A stretch of 64,000 bases of DNA from Botryococcus braunii (lineage: Eukaryota; Chlorophyta; Trebouxiophyceae): assembly GCA_002005505.1 (NCBI GenBank), contig KV908590.1:111001-175000 (forward strand), in the 5' to 3' direction. This document shows positions 47,652 through 64,000 of this stretch, in pieces. The position numbers and the translations under genes are program-made. The notes below the pieces were generated by a model. It was not told where the DNA came from. It saw only the letters and a list, made by a program, of their open reading frames with translations, and did no database searches. How positions within the stretch are numbered: the stretch's first letter is position 1; every line of letters starts with the position of its first letter.

Positions 47652-48430
47652 CCAATTGCTAACAAAACTGTACAACCTGTTGTGCTAAACTGTAAATTGC
47701 AGACTCCCGACAGCCCTACTCAATCTGGACATGTACGGATTATACATGGGTCTACCTTAACCAAACCCCTATGCACTTGTTGTGCACACCCCCTAATTTG
47801 GTGCAACCCCTAATTTGGTGTACTTGGCCCTAAATATTAGAATAAAGAGTGAAGCCTATCATAACCGCACACCATGGCCTAGATATTATAATCAGCAACC
47901 ATAATTAAGTCTGGCTCCACAGAGAGCAAATCCCCAAGAGTGAACCAACACATTCGTTCGGTGATCGTTGAAAAAAGCTCCAAAAGCTCCACCAGCAGGT
48001 GCACTGGGAGCCCGCCACTTTTGAACACGTTTCACTTCAGGGTGTTAGACCTGGTTGGCCCATCAGTGTTTTGCGCTCCTTTGCAGCCCAAATTGGGAAA
48101 GCAAATGCAATCTGGTGTTATATATATATGCAGCCGGCCCACGTCGCCTGTAGTGCTTCTGGTGTACAGCAGCTGCTGTACATGTGTTCAGCGATATTGC
48201 GTTGAGAGATCCTCAAAGAGGCGAAATTTCAGTCTCGCGCTTAAAAAGAATGGTTTTGGGATTGTTATAGCCTGCTGGTATTTGCAGAGTGAGTAGGTCA
48301 CAACCCACCATATCACGTTTCAGTTTCTCCTTCTGCAGTCTTGACTTGGATTGACCTTTAGGACACGTACGTAAATTTCGCTTGTTAAAATCCGAGCCAA
48401 TTGGTGGTGCTTTCAATCATGACATAATGA

Positions 48431-49504
48431 TCACGCCTTGACATCGATGATCAGCGCTTCTAGGTCTACACAATGATAGTGTATATGTGGGGACTTCATG
48501 GGCCCTAAGCAGTGTGAGAAGACAGTTCTGGCCACCATATCATCACACGTCTTTAAGGACCAGGGTTCCATCGCCTTCGATGGATCTAAACCTTCACATA
48601 TAAGCGGGAACCTTGAAATCATGGACAAAAACGCCGGCGTGCCATGATGTGGTTCTGATAAAGGACAAACCTTCCTGAACAAGTCTTCCGCAGGTTCTGG
48701 TACCTGGCCTGCAAATGTCTGTAGGCCAAAAGCGGAATGAGCGATGTAGGCGCCGTCATCATACTGTAGAACTCCCACGGATGAACCCAAGTCGACATAA
48801 ACAGTCGAACCATCCGGTTTGGTGATTCGTGCGAACATGTTGCTTTCCAAAACATTATAAATCCCCAGATAATTGCATGCCGCTGATCCAGTATTGTCAG
48901 GCTGAGATAAATCACACACAATACGCTGGAATACTGGGATGGATGGCCGCCGCAGGCAATGCTTTTCAGGTGGGGCCTTATGGTAGTATCTCAAGAAAAT
49001 ATGCCAAGCTCGACGCTGTGCTTCATTAGACGCATTAGCCGGTTCTCGAATGTGGTCAAACATGCCTTCAAGGTCTAACACAGAATGGGCCTTGCTTGAA
49101 GTGACGCTGGTCTTGACTACCTCCTCAGGCTCAAATTGCTTGGGCTCTGCGCAAGCTTCACTTTGCCAACAGATATTTATGGGATTAGTAGACCTTGGAT
49201 TAGTGAACTCCCCCATTTCCCCAAAACGGATGACAGCCGCCCCTGTCCCAAGCCTGTCAAGCCCAACACTGACATCCCCGGCTCCAATTGTCTCGACAGC
49301 TTGATGCTCTAAGAAGGTCTCAGACCCGTCAGAACTCACACTGGGTTCAAGTTCCGTGTTCAAAAACTCTTGGGCTTCATAGTACTCTGCAGTATCTGCC
49401 GTCGATAGGTATCCCGTAGAAAAGTATGAATCGCTTTCAGTTGAGAACGGTGTGTCACGTAAATTCTCTGCAGCGTTTGAGGCTTCTACATCTGCGTCCC
49501 TCAC
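48431..49504 (-). CDS. Long open exon, unrecognised soluble protein
   Basis: A 357-codon open frame with balanced composition, ending at a stop at 48431-48433. The 5' edge has no ATG; an acceptor-like GACGCAG at about 49490-49496 suggests a terminal exon with earlier exons to the right. The N-terminal third is acidic and Ser/Thr-rich (disordered-looking); the rest looks globular, with RRAWHIFLRYYHKA, NYLGIYNVLESNMFARI, VYVDLGSSVGVLQYDDGAYI and FSHCLGPMKSPHIHYHCVDL. No signal peptide or membrane span. I do not recognise the family. Its length in AT/GC-balanced DNA makes chance unlikely. Confidence 0.55.
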   Translation of the reverse strand: MRDADVEASNAAENLRDTPFSTESDSYFSTGYLSTADTAEYYEAQEFLNTELEPSVSSDGSETFLEHQAVETIGAGDVSVGLDRLGTGAAVIRFGEMGEFTNPRSTNPINICWQSEACAEPKQFEPEEVVKTSVTSSKAHSVLDLEGMFDHIREPANASNEAQRRAWHIFLRYYHKAPPEKHCLRRPSIPVFQRIVCDLSQPDNTGSAACNYLGIYNVLESNMFARITKPDGSTVYVDLGSSVGVLQYDDGAYIAHSAFGLQTFAGQVPEPAEDLFRKVCPLSEPHHGTPAFLSMISRFPLICEGLDPSKAMEPWSLKTCDDMVARTVFSHCLGPMKSPHIHYHCVDLEALIIDVKA

Positions 49505-50004
49505 CCTATATATTGCAAGTATTTATAATTCGGTTAATTTGAATCTTGTTAACTTCCATGGCAGTTTTGCTTTCTCACAAGCTCATCTTGAGCCTGATGA
49601 GGAACTAATGGTTCTAGGACAGAAGAGGGGACATCTTAAAAGTAATCTGCACCACAAAAAGCAACACGCACTATAACAGGTATCCACTACGTAGGGAGAA
49701 CAGACGTGCAGCATTGTGGACAGAAGGACGTGGCAATGGCTTTATAATGATGCAGGGCACGCCCAATTAAGTATCATGGCTAGCATGTTGGCCTTCTTTC
49801 TACCCCCAATTCCTTCCCCCCTTCCCATCCTCAATTTCCACCCCCTCTCCCCTGCCGCCCTTTCCCACTATGCACACCCCCCCCCGGGTTTGTCTCTCAG
49901 CATTTACCATTAGTTTCTAATTCCCTTGCATGCCAACCAACCACCTAAGGCCAGCGTTAAATAATCAGGAGACCTTATGCTTCTATCCCATGCCCTTCCA
50001 CCAG

Positions 50005-51533
50005 GTTCGTACTGATTGCACTCAAAAGCAGATAATATGTTCTACTCAAGCGACCATTTATTCATACGAAGAAATATCTAGGCACTTGCAGAGAGCACCC
50101 TGCCCCACCATCATGATGCTGGAATGTGTAAGTATTGTGTCCTACCTGGCGCAGTGATTGAATCTGCAATCGAGGCCGAAACCATTCCAGGAACTTTGGC
50201 ACGACCAGTTGACAGCTTTCTGTTTCTTTTGGAATTGCACCACATCAGCAAGACTTTAATCTCACAACGCCCACAACGCTAGCCTTACCTCCTTGAGCAG
50301 AAACACACACCCCCAAGAAACCTCAGACAGATAAATGTGGTTTATGTTGGTTGACTTTCAGCAGGACAGTAGTAAGGGTGTCGAACGGCACTTTGCCGGG
50401 AAGGGATTGACACCAAGGCACATTGGCACACACCCCGAACCTTGGACAATATAGATGACTTAAACCATGCCTCGCATATGAGCTGCGCAGTAGCAGTGAG
50501 GCTCTTGTGGTAAAGTATGGTTTATAAAACATACCGGTATATGGAGCTGTATGCATATGCATACGACATATGCAAAATCCTAACGGTACATCGAGCTGCA
50601 TAACATACATGCACACAGCTGTGTGCAAGCGTTCGATTAAACAAAACCAGTGCTGTATCTGCCCTTACACATTCTGTTAGAATGCAGTGGAGGGAAGTGA
50701 AAGCAAACTCAAAACCCGTGGAAGTGGGCCATTGAGCAGGCTGATGCAGTCTGAAATTGGATTCTAAATTCCATGAGCATCACAATCTTCTCGACTGAAA
50801 AAAGGACCATGTGACATCATGGCAAAGCTGAGAGGCCCTTTCAAACCCATCTACATCTAGTGAGTATTGTGGAAGCAATACTCTTGTTCGTTTTGGCAGT
50901 AAACCTCTTCTGATGAGAACCCTTCAAATAGTCCGCAGCGGCCAATTGCTTCAACATTGCTATTGCTGTACAAGGCGTTCCCATATATTTAATGTTCACA
51001 CCAAACTCCACGTCGTGATCTTGGTGTACTTGTTTGTGGAATTACGATTGCAGCTCTGCAAGTGCAACTGGCTGTCGGGAAACACACAGGGAGGGGGGAA
51101 CCTGAAATTGACAAGCAAGAAGCACTTGTGGCAGAACCGGGCAGAGTGTGATATCTTCTTATGAGAGGCTCCCACGTCGATTAAAGGGTCCGAATTGGTT
51201 TTTCCAACCACGACGAAATAACTAAATTCCTGGTCAGAAATGTGATATTGGTGCAGGCTTCGTCTTGAACAAGAATCCTTACCGTCCTTTCAGATCTCCT
51301 CAATGTGCTCGAGGAGGTTGCCCAGGACGCTGTCTTCAGGTAGGAACAGGCGTCAATTGTCCAAGGCTTTTGAATTTTCACTCAAGTAGCTGGGCATCCA
51401 ATTCAGACATGTTCAAGTACTGGCTGCCAGTGCAGACCAACCATCAGGTTGCAGAACTAGGTCGGAACGTTGTCCAGAGTCTCAACATCCTTCAACAGTA
51501 CGCCTCCTTCTCCGAATTCAAAGAACAAATAAG
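50005..51533 (+). CDS. Candidate multi-exon gene, unrecognised
   Basis: Exon 50005-50127 lies between CCACCAG and the strong donor GTAAGTATT and reads STQATIYSYEEISRHLQRA. Exon 51294-51339 follows CCTTTCAG, reads LLNVLEEVAQDAVF and ends at GTAGGA in phase 2. Exon 51390-51533 follows AAGTAG in the matching phase, reads DMFKYWLPVQTNHQVAELG and SFSEFKEQIR, and ends at GTAAGT. The last two certainly look like one protein. Whether the first belongs is inferred. A further open piece near 51946-52070 (IFKPREYSISLVKSNP) may follow. No family recognised; some features suggest a large helical protein. Confidence 0.5.
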
Positions 51534-51877
51534 GTAAGTAGAGCCTACCTGGTGGTACATCCGAAAGGCTGCAGGGCAGCTAAGCGCTAACCATGGTGTT
51601 CACCCAACTTGCTAAATAATGTCACCCTCTTCCCTACCGTCCCAGGATTTCCAAGTAAGTGAATCAAAGTTTGTCTTTTGAAAGGGCTGATGCTTCTTTG
51701 TGGTTGATTAAGGTGCGCGGAAGTGGACTGGCAGCAAGGCCGGTAGGCACGTACGCCGTATCGATCGGTGGTATGGCCTAGCGGAAACACAGCGGCGGGT
51801 GCACGCGTGGCCGGCCCGGCCAGTGGCCGGGACTCACGGGTGACCGGCAGCCACTCGTGAGTCACGGGCCGTGAACC

Positions 51878-51911
51878 CCCCCCCCCCCCCCCCCCCCCCC
51901 CGGGGGGGGGG
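51878..51911. repeat. Poly-C run joined to poly-G run
   Basis: About 24 C followed directly by about 10 G: a perfect short hairpin or a sequencing-prone homopolymer junction. Confidence 0.95.
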
Positions 51912-52152
51912 AGTGGCTGTTTCCGGGAGTCCCCGGTTTTGGCCCCAGGTGATTCGCATTCAAGCATTTTCTTGATATTTAAACCACGGGAGTACTCCAT
52001 ATCCCTTGTGAAATCAAATCCGAGGTACATGACCAATGACATCTTCAAGCCCCCAGCAATCAAGGGTACGACCAGGTGTATCTATGTGAGGTTAGTATAC
52101 GTGGAAATTAAGGCATGGTTCTGATTAAAAATGATATTAAGTGTTCAAGTTG

Positions 52153-52196
52153 CACACACACACACACACACACGCACGCACACGCACACGCGCGCG

Positions 52197-52261
<65 letters not shown>

Positions 52262-52358
52262 GCACACACACACACACACGCACACCACCACCACCACCAC
52301 CACCACCAAAACTCCTCCTCCTCCTCCTCCTCCTCCTCCTCCTCCTCCTCCTCCTCCT
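52153..52358. repeat. (CA)n, (CG)n, (CCA)n and (CTC)n compound array
   Basis: CA repeats with a CGCGCG core, then about eight CCA units, then about fifteen CTC units: a dinucleotide array turning into two trinucleotide arrays. Confidence 0.97.
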
Positions 52359-53179
52359 ATTCTCCCTCCCCGAAACTTGTTTCAAAGGCTGGAAGGATAT
52401 AAGAAGGAAGCGCAGCGAAGCGGAGGCAAGGCAAGAATGTCGTCGAGAAGGTCTGAATTCTTAGGAGTAGCAGCAGCCGGCCCGTTGGAGGCTGTGCTGG
52501 TGGGCTGGCAGTGGTGTTCATACTGGTGATGGACGGGTACTGGTAGTGTTAGAACAAGCAGCGGTCAAAGGAGGAGGAGGAGGAGACTGAGGGAAGAACG
52601 AGGCCCCGGGGGCCGGCCGACTCCCCTGCCACACGAGGGGCACTAGCAGCAGCAGCAGTGTTCAAAAGCAGAAGGTAGGACTAGAGGCACCCACTTGCCA
52701 GCGGATTAGATATTGGACGTAGCCGCAGAGATCTGGGCATGGTATGCACTTTTTGTGGAGAAAAAACTCTGTTCAGTCTGACGCAGACTTCAGGGGCTGT
52801 TCCCCATAGGCAGGGTTTTAAGCGTAGTGAGAAAACGCCGTTTTTCCAGCGTTGAGAAAGATTCGGTTAATTTCCTTTGTCCAATATTTGTACATCACTT
52901 TCATTCAAAATGTCAGACATGGCATCACTGAAGTTGCTCCGCCTCTAGTCATAAAATCTAACCTCCCTCCCTTCTCCCACCGCCCCCTGCTGGAGGAGCG
53001 TGCATGTGTGCGCGCAACCGAGGGTGCGGTGCATTGAGGGGGGACGAAGTGGGCGGTTTTTCCTCCCCCCTCTGCCACGGCGTGTGCACAAAAGGCCCCC
53101 TTGATCAAACAAACAGATAGAAGAAGGGAGAGTTCATGTGTTTCTATTCAGGCTTCATACTCCTATCGTGGGCACCCCG

Positions 53180-53345
53180 GGTTGCTCCACATCACACATT
53201 CCGGTGTTCAGCTCCACATCACACATTCAGGTGTTTAGCTCCAAATCACACATTCAGGTGTTCAGCTTCACATCACACATTCAGGTGTTCAGCTCCAAAT
53301 CACACATTCAGGTGTTCAGCTCCACATCACACATTCAGGGGTTCA
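53180..53345. repeat. 27-bp minisatellite
   Basis: Six units of 27 bp containing CACATCACACATTCAGGTGT, alternating CTCCAAATCACA and CTCCACATCACA variants. A multiple of three, so frames stay open, but nothing suggests coding. Confidence 0.93.
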
Positions 53346-53569
53346 AGAGACCGCATCTGGCAAGCAGCAGAGTGAATACTTCCAATCTGTTAAAAATTAA
53401 GCTGTACTTCACATTATCAGATGACTCATATGAGTCGAATAGATGACACTCCCACCGGGCTGTAGGTATAGGATGGACCTTTAAAATCAGGTCCATCGTC
53501 ATGCCTAGGAGTCTCTCCAACTGCTTTCTCGATCAGTTTCTGGCTAGCCACACTCTTCTCCCCCCCCCC

Positions 53570-53670
<101 letters not shown>

Positions 53671-53934
53671 CCCCTTCTCCCCTTCACTCTCCATCCCCTC
53701 CGTCTTAGTCTGTACATAAGTATCTACCTATCTACCAAACTATCTGTCGCCGCTTCCCCTTCCCCCGGGCCTCCCTTCCTCTCTCCCTCCCTCCTGACTA
53801 GACCCCGCATCACTACCTATCCGACTGCTTCCGAGGTGTCGCTCTCCTTCCCCCAGGACCCTCTCCCCCGAGCCCCTTTCTCCCCATTACCATCTGGCCC
53901 TCTCGCCCTGCCTTCCTCTGTGACCAGCCCAGTA

Positions 53935-54065
53935 CCCCCAATTGAAGCACACCAGCACTCCCAACGGCAGCACACCAGTACCCCCAACCGCAGCACACCA
54001 GTACCCCCAACCGCAGCACACCAGTACCCCCAACCGCAGCACAGGAGTACCCCAAACCGCAGCAC
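53935..54065. repeat. 23-bp minisatellite
   Basis: Five to six units of CAGCACACCAGTACCCCCAA plus CCG, with more variation at the edges, about 125 bases beyond the stop of the minus-strand membrane-protein gene. Confidence 0.92.
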
Positions 54066-54189
54066 TGCAGTCTGCATCCCTCAGTACGACTAGATTCCCT
54101 TCCCCGCACGGCCCCCTAGGCCTGAACCTGCCTGCTCCCACCATTCTGCGCGGACACAAGTCATGCCCTTGCATATGGCTTGCCCATGC

Positions 54190-56633
<2,444 letters not shown>

Positions 56634-56740
56634 CTAGACCAACAATTAGTGCTGTTCCTACAACCCTGCGTATCTGTTGAATGTACTGTGCGGAAGTCTT
56701 TTCCAAACTGACATCCCCCCAACCTCCCCCCCACACACAC

Positions 56741-56937
<197 letters not shown>

Positions 56938-57065
56938 GAAAACTCAATCCCACAAAGAGGAAAAAGTTTGAAAGAAGGCACAAATGTGACTGAAAAAGGG
57001 TGGGATTACCTATTCCATAAATGATAACTTGATCCTTTGTTCGTGTAGATAGCTGTTGTTTGCGT

Positions 57066-58390
57066 TCATTCTGATTTTCCGAGCTTGCACGTGGTCCTGC
57101 TGCGCAGGGTACCCAACAGTCGGTTTGCTTCTTCGAACATTGCAGGTGTCAACATGTCAGTGCGTTCAACTATTACACATACTAGCATCCCATCGTCAAC
57201 GTTTTGCGCATTCAATCGAATTAGGATAAGTCCCCTACATCTATGACGCTCAGATGATAAGCAACCATGCCCCAGTTCACCAGCGGGGTATATCACTTGT
57301 CTGGTGTCGCCCGATCCGGAGGTGCCGACGTACTATTCCGCTAGTGCCAAAGAGAGAACGTTTGTGTGGCCTTGTGTAATGTAATTTCTTATAAGTAAAC
57401 GATGATGTGACCCTCTCTGCCCATCGTGAGTGAGGAGACAATGACGTGCAGTTTTGAAAGCTGGTCCTGACCGGCCGGCAGACCGTTTCTGTCTTTGCTT
57501 TCAGGACGTTACATACGGAGCCAGACATGAATTAAATTCCACAGTCTTAAACAAATGGGTTGCAAGAAAGTCACTCAATATCTGCAGCAGAATAAATCAA
57601 GTCCAAAATGCGTAACATGGGAAGAGGGAGCGGCAATTCCAAAAGCGCACTTCAGCAGATAGACTGAATCCAAAAATAGATTATGAGAATTCAAAGTATC
57701 ATAAGAACATTTGCAGAATACCTCGTGCAATGCAACCGAATGAAGTGGATCGAAGGGCTGTCAAGGCAATAGGTTGGGGGCGAACCGTGGCTCTCTATGG
57801 GCGATCCACCTCGATCTGTCGCTCCTGAGAAGTGTACTTCAAATTCACTCCAGAGTCGCACAATAGACTCGACACTGTAGAGTCTACAGGTGGACATGGT
57901 GGGTATAATATCCAGGATATTGTGTTGTCCCGGTTCCACTGGGATAGGCACCCTCACTGTTTTCTTTGGATACTCCCGCAATCTTGACACCACTGAGATA
58001 GAGTACTTACACCCGTCAAGGGCCACACCAGTGTGACAACCCCAAGCCTCAGCCCTGGGAGGCTACCAAAACAAGTGCAAGGAGTTGGAAACCTACGATG
58101 TGGCGTGCATTAACCGTTTTATGTACAAAACTAAAGGTTTGCCAGAGTAAACAGACAGCATACCTATGCCAGGTGGCCCATTCATATTGATCCTCCCTGG
58201 ACTCCCAACATTGAGAGCGTTTGTTTGTGATACGAGACACAAGTTCCGTGAGACACAGGGGAAATGGTGCAACTGCCAGTGCAACCCTGCAAATGCTCGA
58301 ACTCTTGGTCACGCTCAAGGCGTGGAATGAGAAGCCGCAGCCATTGGTTTGATTCCTCTGCCAAGGCTGGCACAGTGAGATGGACTGCAT
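57066..58390 (-). CDS. Candidate minus-strand gene, unrecognised
   Basis: Three open pieces look like exons. 58164 to about 58390 reads RVALAVAPFPLCLTELVSRI and ends at GTATGC. About 57811-57992 follows a TATCTCAG acceptor and reads VSRLREYPKKTVRVPIPVEP and MSTCRLYSVESIVRLW. A terminal piece, 57066 to about 57250, reads DDGMLVCVIVERTDMLTPAM and FEEANRLLGTLRS before its stop. Residue make-up is protein-like in each, especially the last. Donors between them are not all resolved, so they may not belong to one transcript. No family recognised. Confidence 0.4.
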
Positions 58391-58495
58391 GACGTGGCCC
58401 TATCCCTTTTCATTTGAGTGACTCCAGAAGGGTTCTACATTGTTCCTGGAATCTATAGAGTGTGGTGCTAGTAGGGTAAAAATATACCCTGTTAA

Positions 58496-58560
58496 CATTG
58501 CAATTAACCAATCTGCGTCGAAAGCTGCAGCTTTTGACGCAGATTGGCTCATTTGCAATG
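58496..58560. repeat. 65-nt imperfect hairpin
   Basis: Arms of 31-32 bases (CAATCTGCGTCGAAAGCT against its near-complement) meet around a 2-base GC centre, with two or three mismatches and a one-base offset. It resembles a small foldback element or precursor hairpin. Confidence 0.88.
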
Positions 58561-59781
58561 TAAAAAGGCTAGAACATGATGAACACGCAAAACAACAAAG
58601 GGCCTGCGATAATCCCTCATCCATTTCGTCAAGCTGCTGATCACATCGCTCTAGAGATCTTGCAGCTCGAAACGCGTTATCCTTAAACACTCATACCAAA
58701 ATTTTAGGGGTTAAGAATACCCCACACCAAAAATGGTGATTCTGCCGTATATATGATTGGGCATCGGAAGTCAATTGCACGTGATATCCCAGGTTGAATA
58801 GGGCAAAGTTCACCGGTTTTTGTCACTGTTGTTCGTGGTCATCATAACATCGATAAATTACAAAATGTTGCTTATCACGCCCTGCCCTGTGCAAATCCAA
58901 CGGTACCGCACCCGCGGCCTTAGGCTTCTGCTGGGGGCTCAGACTAAAGATACACTTCTTGCTTCGAAGTAAGTGCGGATGCCGACGACGTCGTCTCAAA
59001 GCATCAAGCCTGTCATTGCAAGGTTGGACACAAACAGCCAGGTTGGATATGGGTTGCAGTGATGGGTTGAGACCGTGACGCTGCCCTGGACAGACTGGCA
59101 AGGTAGATAAAGAAGCAAGAACCGGTCTAAACAACAACCACAGCTAGATATACCTGCAGAAAAAATTTGTCGAGCACAGAAATTAATTTCTGTGCCCGAC
59201 AAAATTTAATGGTAAGTGACATTCGCAAAAAAGTAGATAAATGCAGTCATGCCAAACGATTCAACAGTCCCGATGGTGGGAATATACACAAGTAGATGAT
59301 GAACTGAGATGTTGCAACAGCTACCAATAAGGTGGAGATCCCTGTTGGTACATGTATGTTCCCTGAGTTCCATAACCGCGGAGTGTGAATGATGTCATGG
59401 AAAAGCGACATGATGTGATCATATTACATGGTTAAGTTTGAATGAGCTCAGCGTATTATTTATGTGGTTGGCCTGGCACGATTGTTTGTCGTAACAAGGG
59501 CGGTATGCTGCACGGTGTGCATATGTCATGTGACTCACGACACCCTCGCCTACTGTCTTTCTTGGGGTCTCCGATTAGTCTCCGATGCTCCGGTGGGACC
59601 GGTCCTTGCCTGCATCGGAAAGTCCAAATTTAGCGTCGAACTATGGCGACGTATCGAGGTTGCTCCTCTCGGTGTTTCGAAAGCAGGGGAGAGCCCAAGA
59701 CATTGTGGGGAACTTTTATAAGTTTTTTTTGGGTTGTTTGGTTCGGTGTCCTCCTGTTGCAGCTTCGCTGTTCCCCGGCTG
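58561..59781. other. Spacer upstream of the RING-CH gene
   Basis: Contains the inverted repeat at 59166-59203. No supported exon; it would include the promoter of the RING-CH gene, but no core element stands out. Confidence 0.5.
59166..59203. repeat. 19-bp inverted repeat without loop
   Basis: Arms TTTGTCGAGCACAGAAATT and its complement meet at AATT with one mismatch. Confidence 0.9.
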
Positions 59782-63774
<3,993 letters not shown>

Positions 63775-64000
63775 ACGATTGTGGGTAGACCCCTCCGGCC
63801 CGCATTAGTCATGCACGTGAGGCCCTACCAGCCAAGGCCTTCTCTCCACTTGCTTGCCTTCACGTGCACGCGCTTGAGGTTGTAGTGGACAGAGTGCCCT
63901 CCGCCTTCCCGTCCTCTACAACCGTCACTCCGACACGGGTGTACGAGCTGTGGTTGCACCTCATTCTTGGGCCGGATGGGGACAGTCAGCGGTTAGAACT
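63775..64000. other. 3' flank of the RING-CH gene
   Basis: Nothing recognised in the last 226 bases; presumably 3' untranslated region and flank. Confidence 0.5.

Larger units (their letters stand above)
43102..48430. other. Long stretch without recognised gene
   Basis: Contains a hydrophobic open segment at 45533-45802 (plus, MECQFALFISFSVLLVIV, signal-peptide-like but isolated), GGA repeats at 46903-46924, the CA block at 47188-47390 and a 25-bp direct repeat at 47604-47651. I cannot support any gene here. Confidence 0.45.

Noticed and set aside
53180..53345. Evenly spaced 27-bp repeat considered as a CRISPR-like array
   Set aside because: Units are contiguous without unique spacers and the DNA is eukaryotic.

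Overview
The window is eukaryotic nuclear DNA. Coding sequence is split into short exons by GT-AG introns, and the introns and gaps are packed with dinucleotide arrays (CA/TG, TC/GA, one TA block) plus long runs of C or G. Base composition is near 50% GC. No bacterial-style operon is present. Three gene types together suggest a green-lineage organism with motile cilia, probably a green alga: a chromodomain Ty3/gypsy retrotransposon, a CCDC103-like ciliary dynein factor, and a membrane protein that looks plastid-targeted. The species cannot be fixed from sequence alone.

Left part (1-11.9 kb). The 3' portion of a plus-strand sodium:solute symporter gene (DUR3/proline-permease type) occupies 1175-7202. 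Seven exons follow one another with matching phases, and the 5' end lies outside the window or was not recognised. About 3.5 kb of gene-poor DNA follows, then a small minus-strand MAPEG-family gene (10732-11292).

Retrotransposon (11.95-18.28 kb). A complete Ty3/gypsy chromovirus has 261-bp LTRs that differ at three positions, a CGTTT target-site duplication, a tRNA-Met-like primer site, gag, pol and a purine tract. Its pol region is broken by two frameshifts.

Middle (20-38.4 kb). On the plus strand lie a secreted CHRD-domain protein (20463-21674), a CCDC103/PR46b homologue whose exons spread over 3 kb (23438-26523), candidate exons at 29.7-30.6 kb, an RTF2 C-terminal half (32939-34718), and an unrecognised gene ending at 38371.

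Right (39-64 kb). Two long unrecognised open exons lie at 39.6-41.5 kb (plus, GC-rich) and 48.4-49.5 kb (minus). Candidate exons lie at 50-51.5 kb. A minus-strand multi-exon membrane-protein gene spans 54190-56633, and a candidate minus-strand gene lies at 57.1-58.4 kb. A complete plus-strand RING-CH ubiquitin-ligase-like gene spans 59782-63774.

The genes have unrelated jobs (transport, detoxification, cilia, replication termination, membrane biology, ubiquitin), as expected of nuclear DNA. Exon boundaries were read by eye from splice signals, phase agreement and family resemblance; none is confirmed by transcripts.
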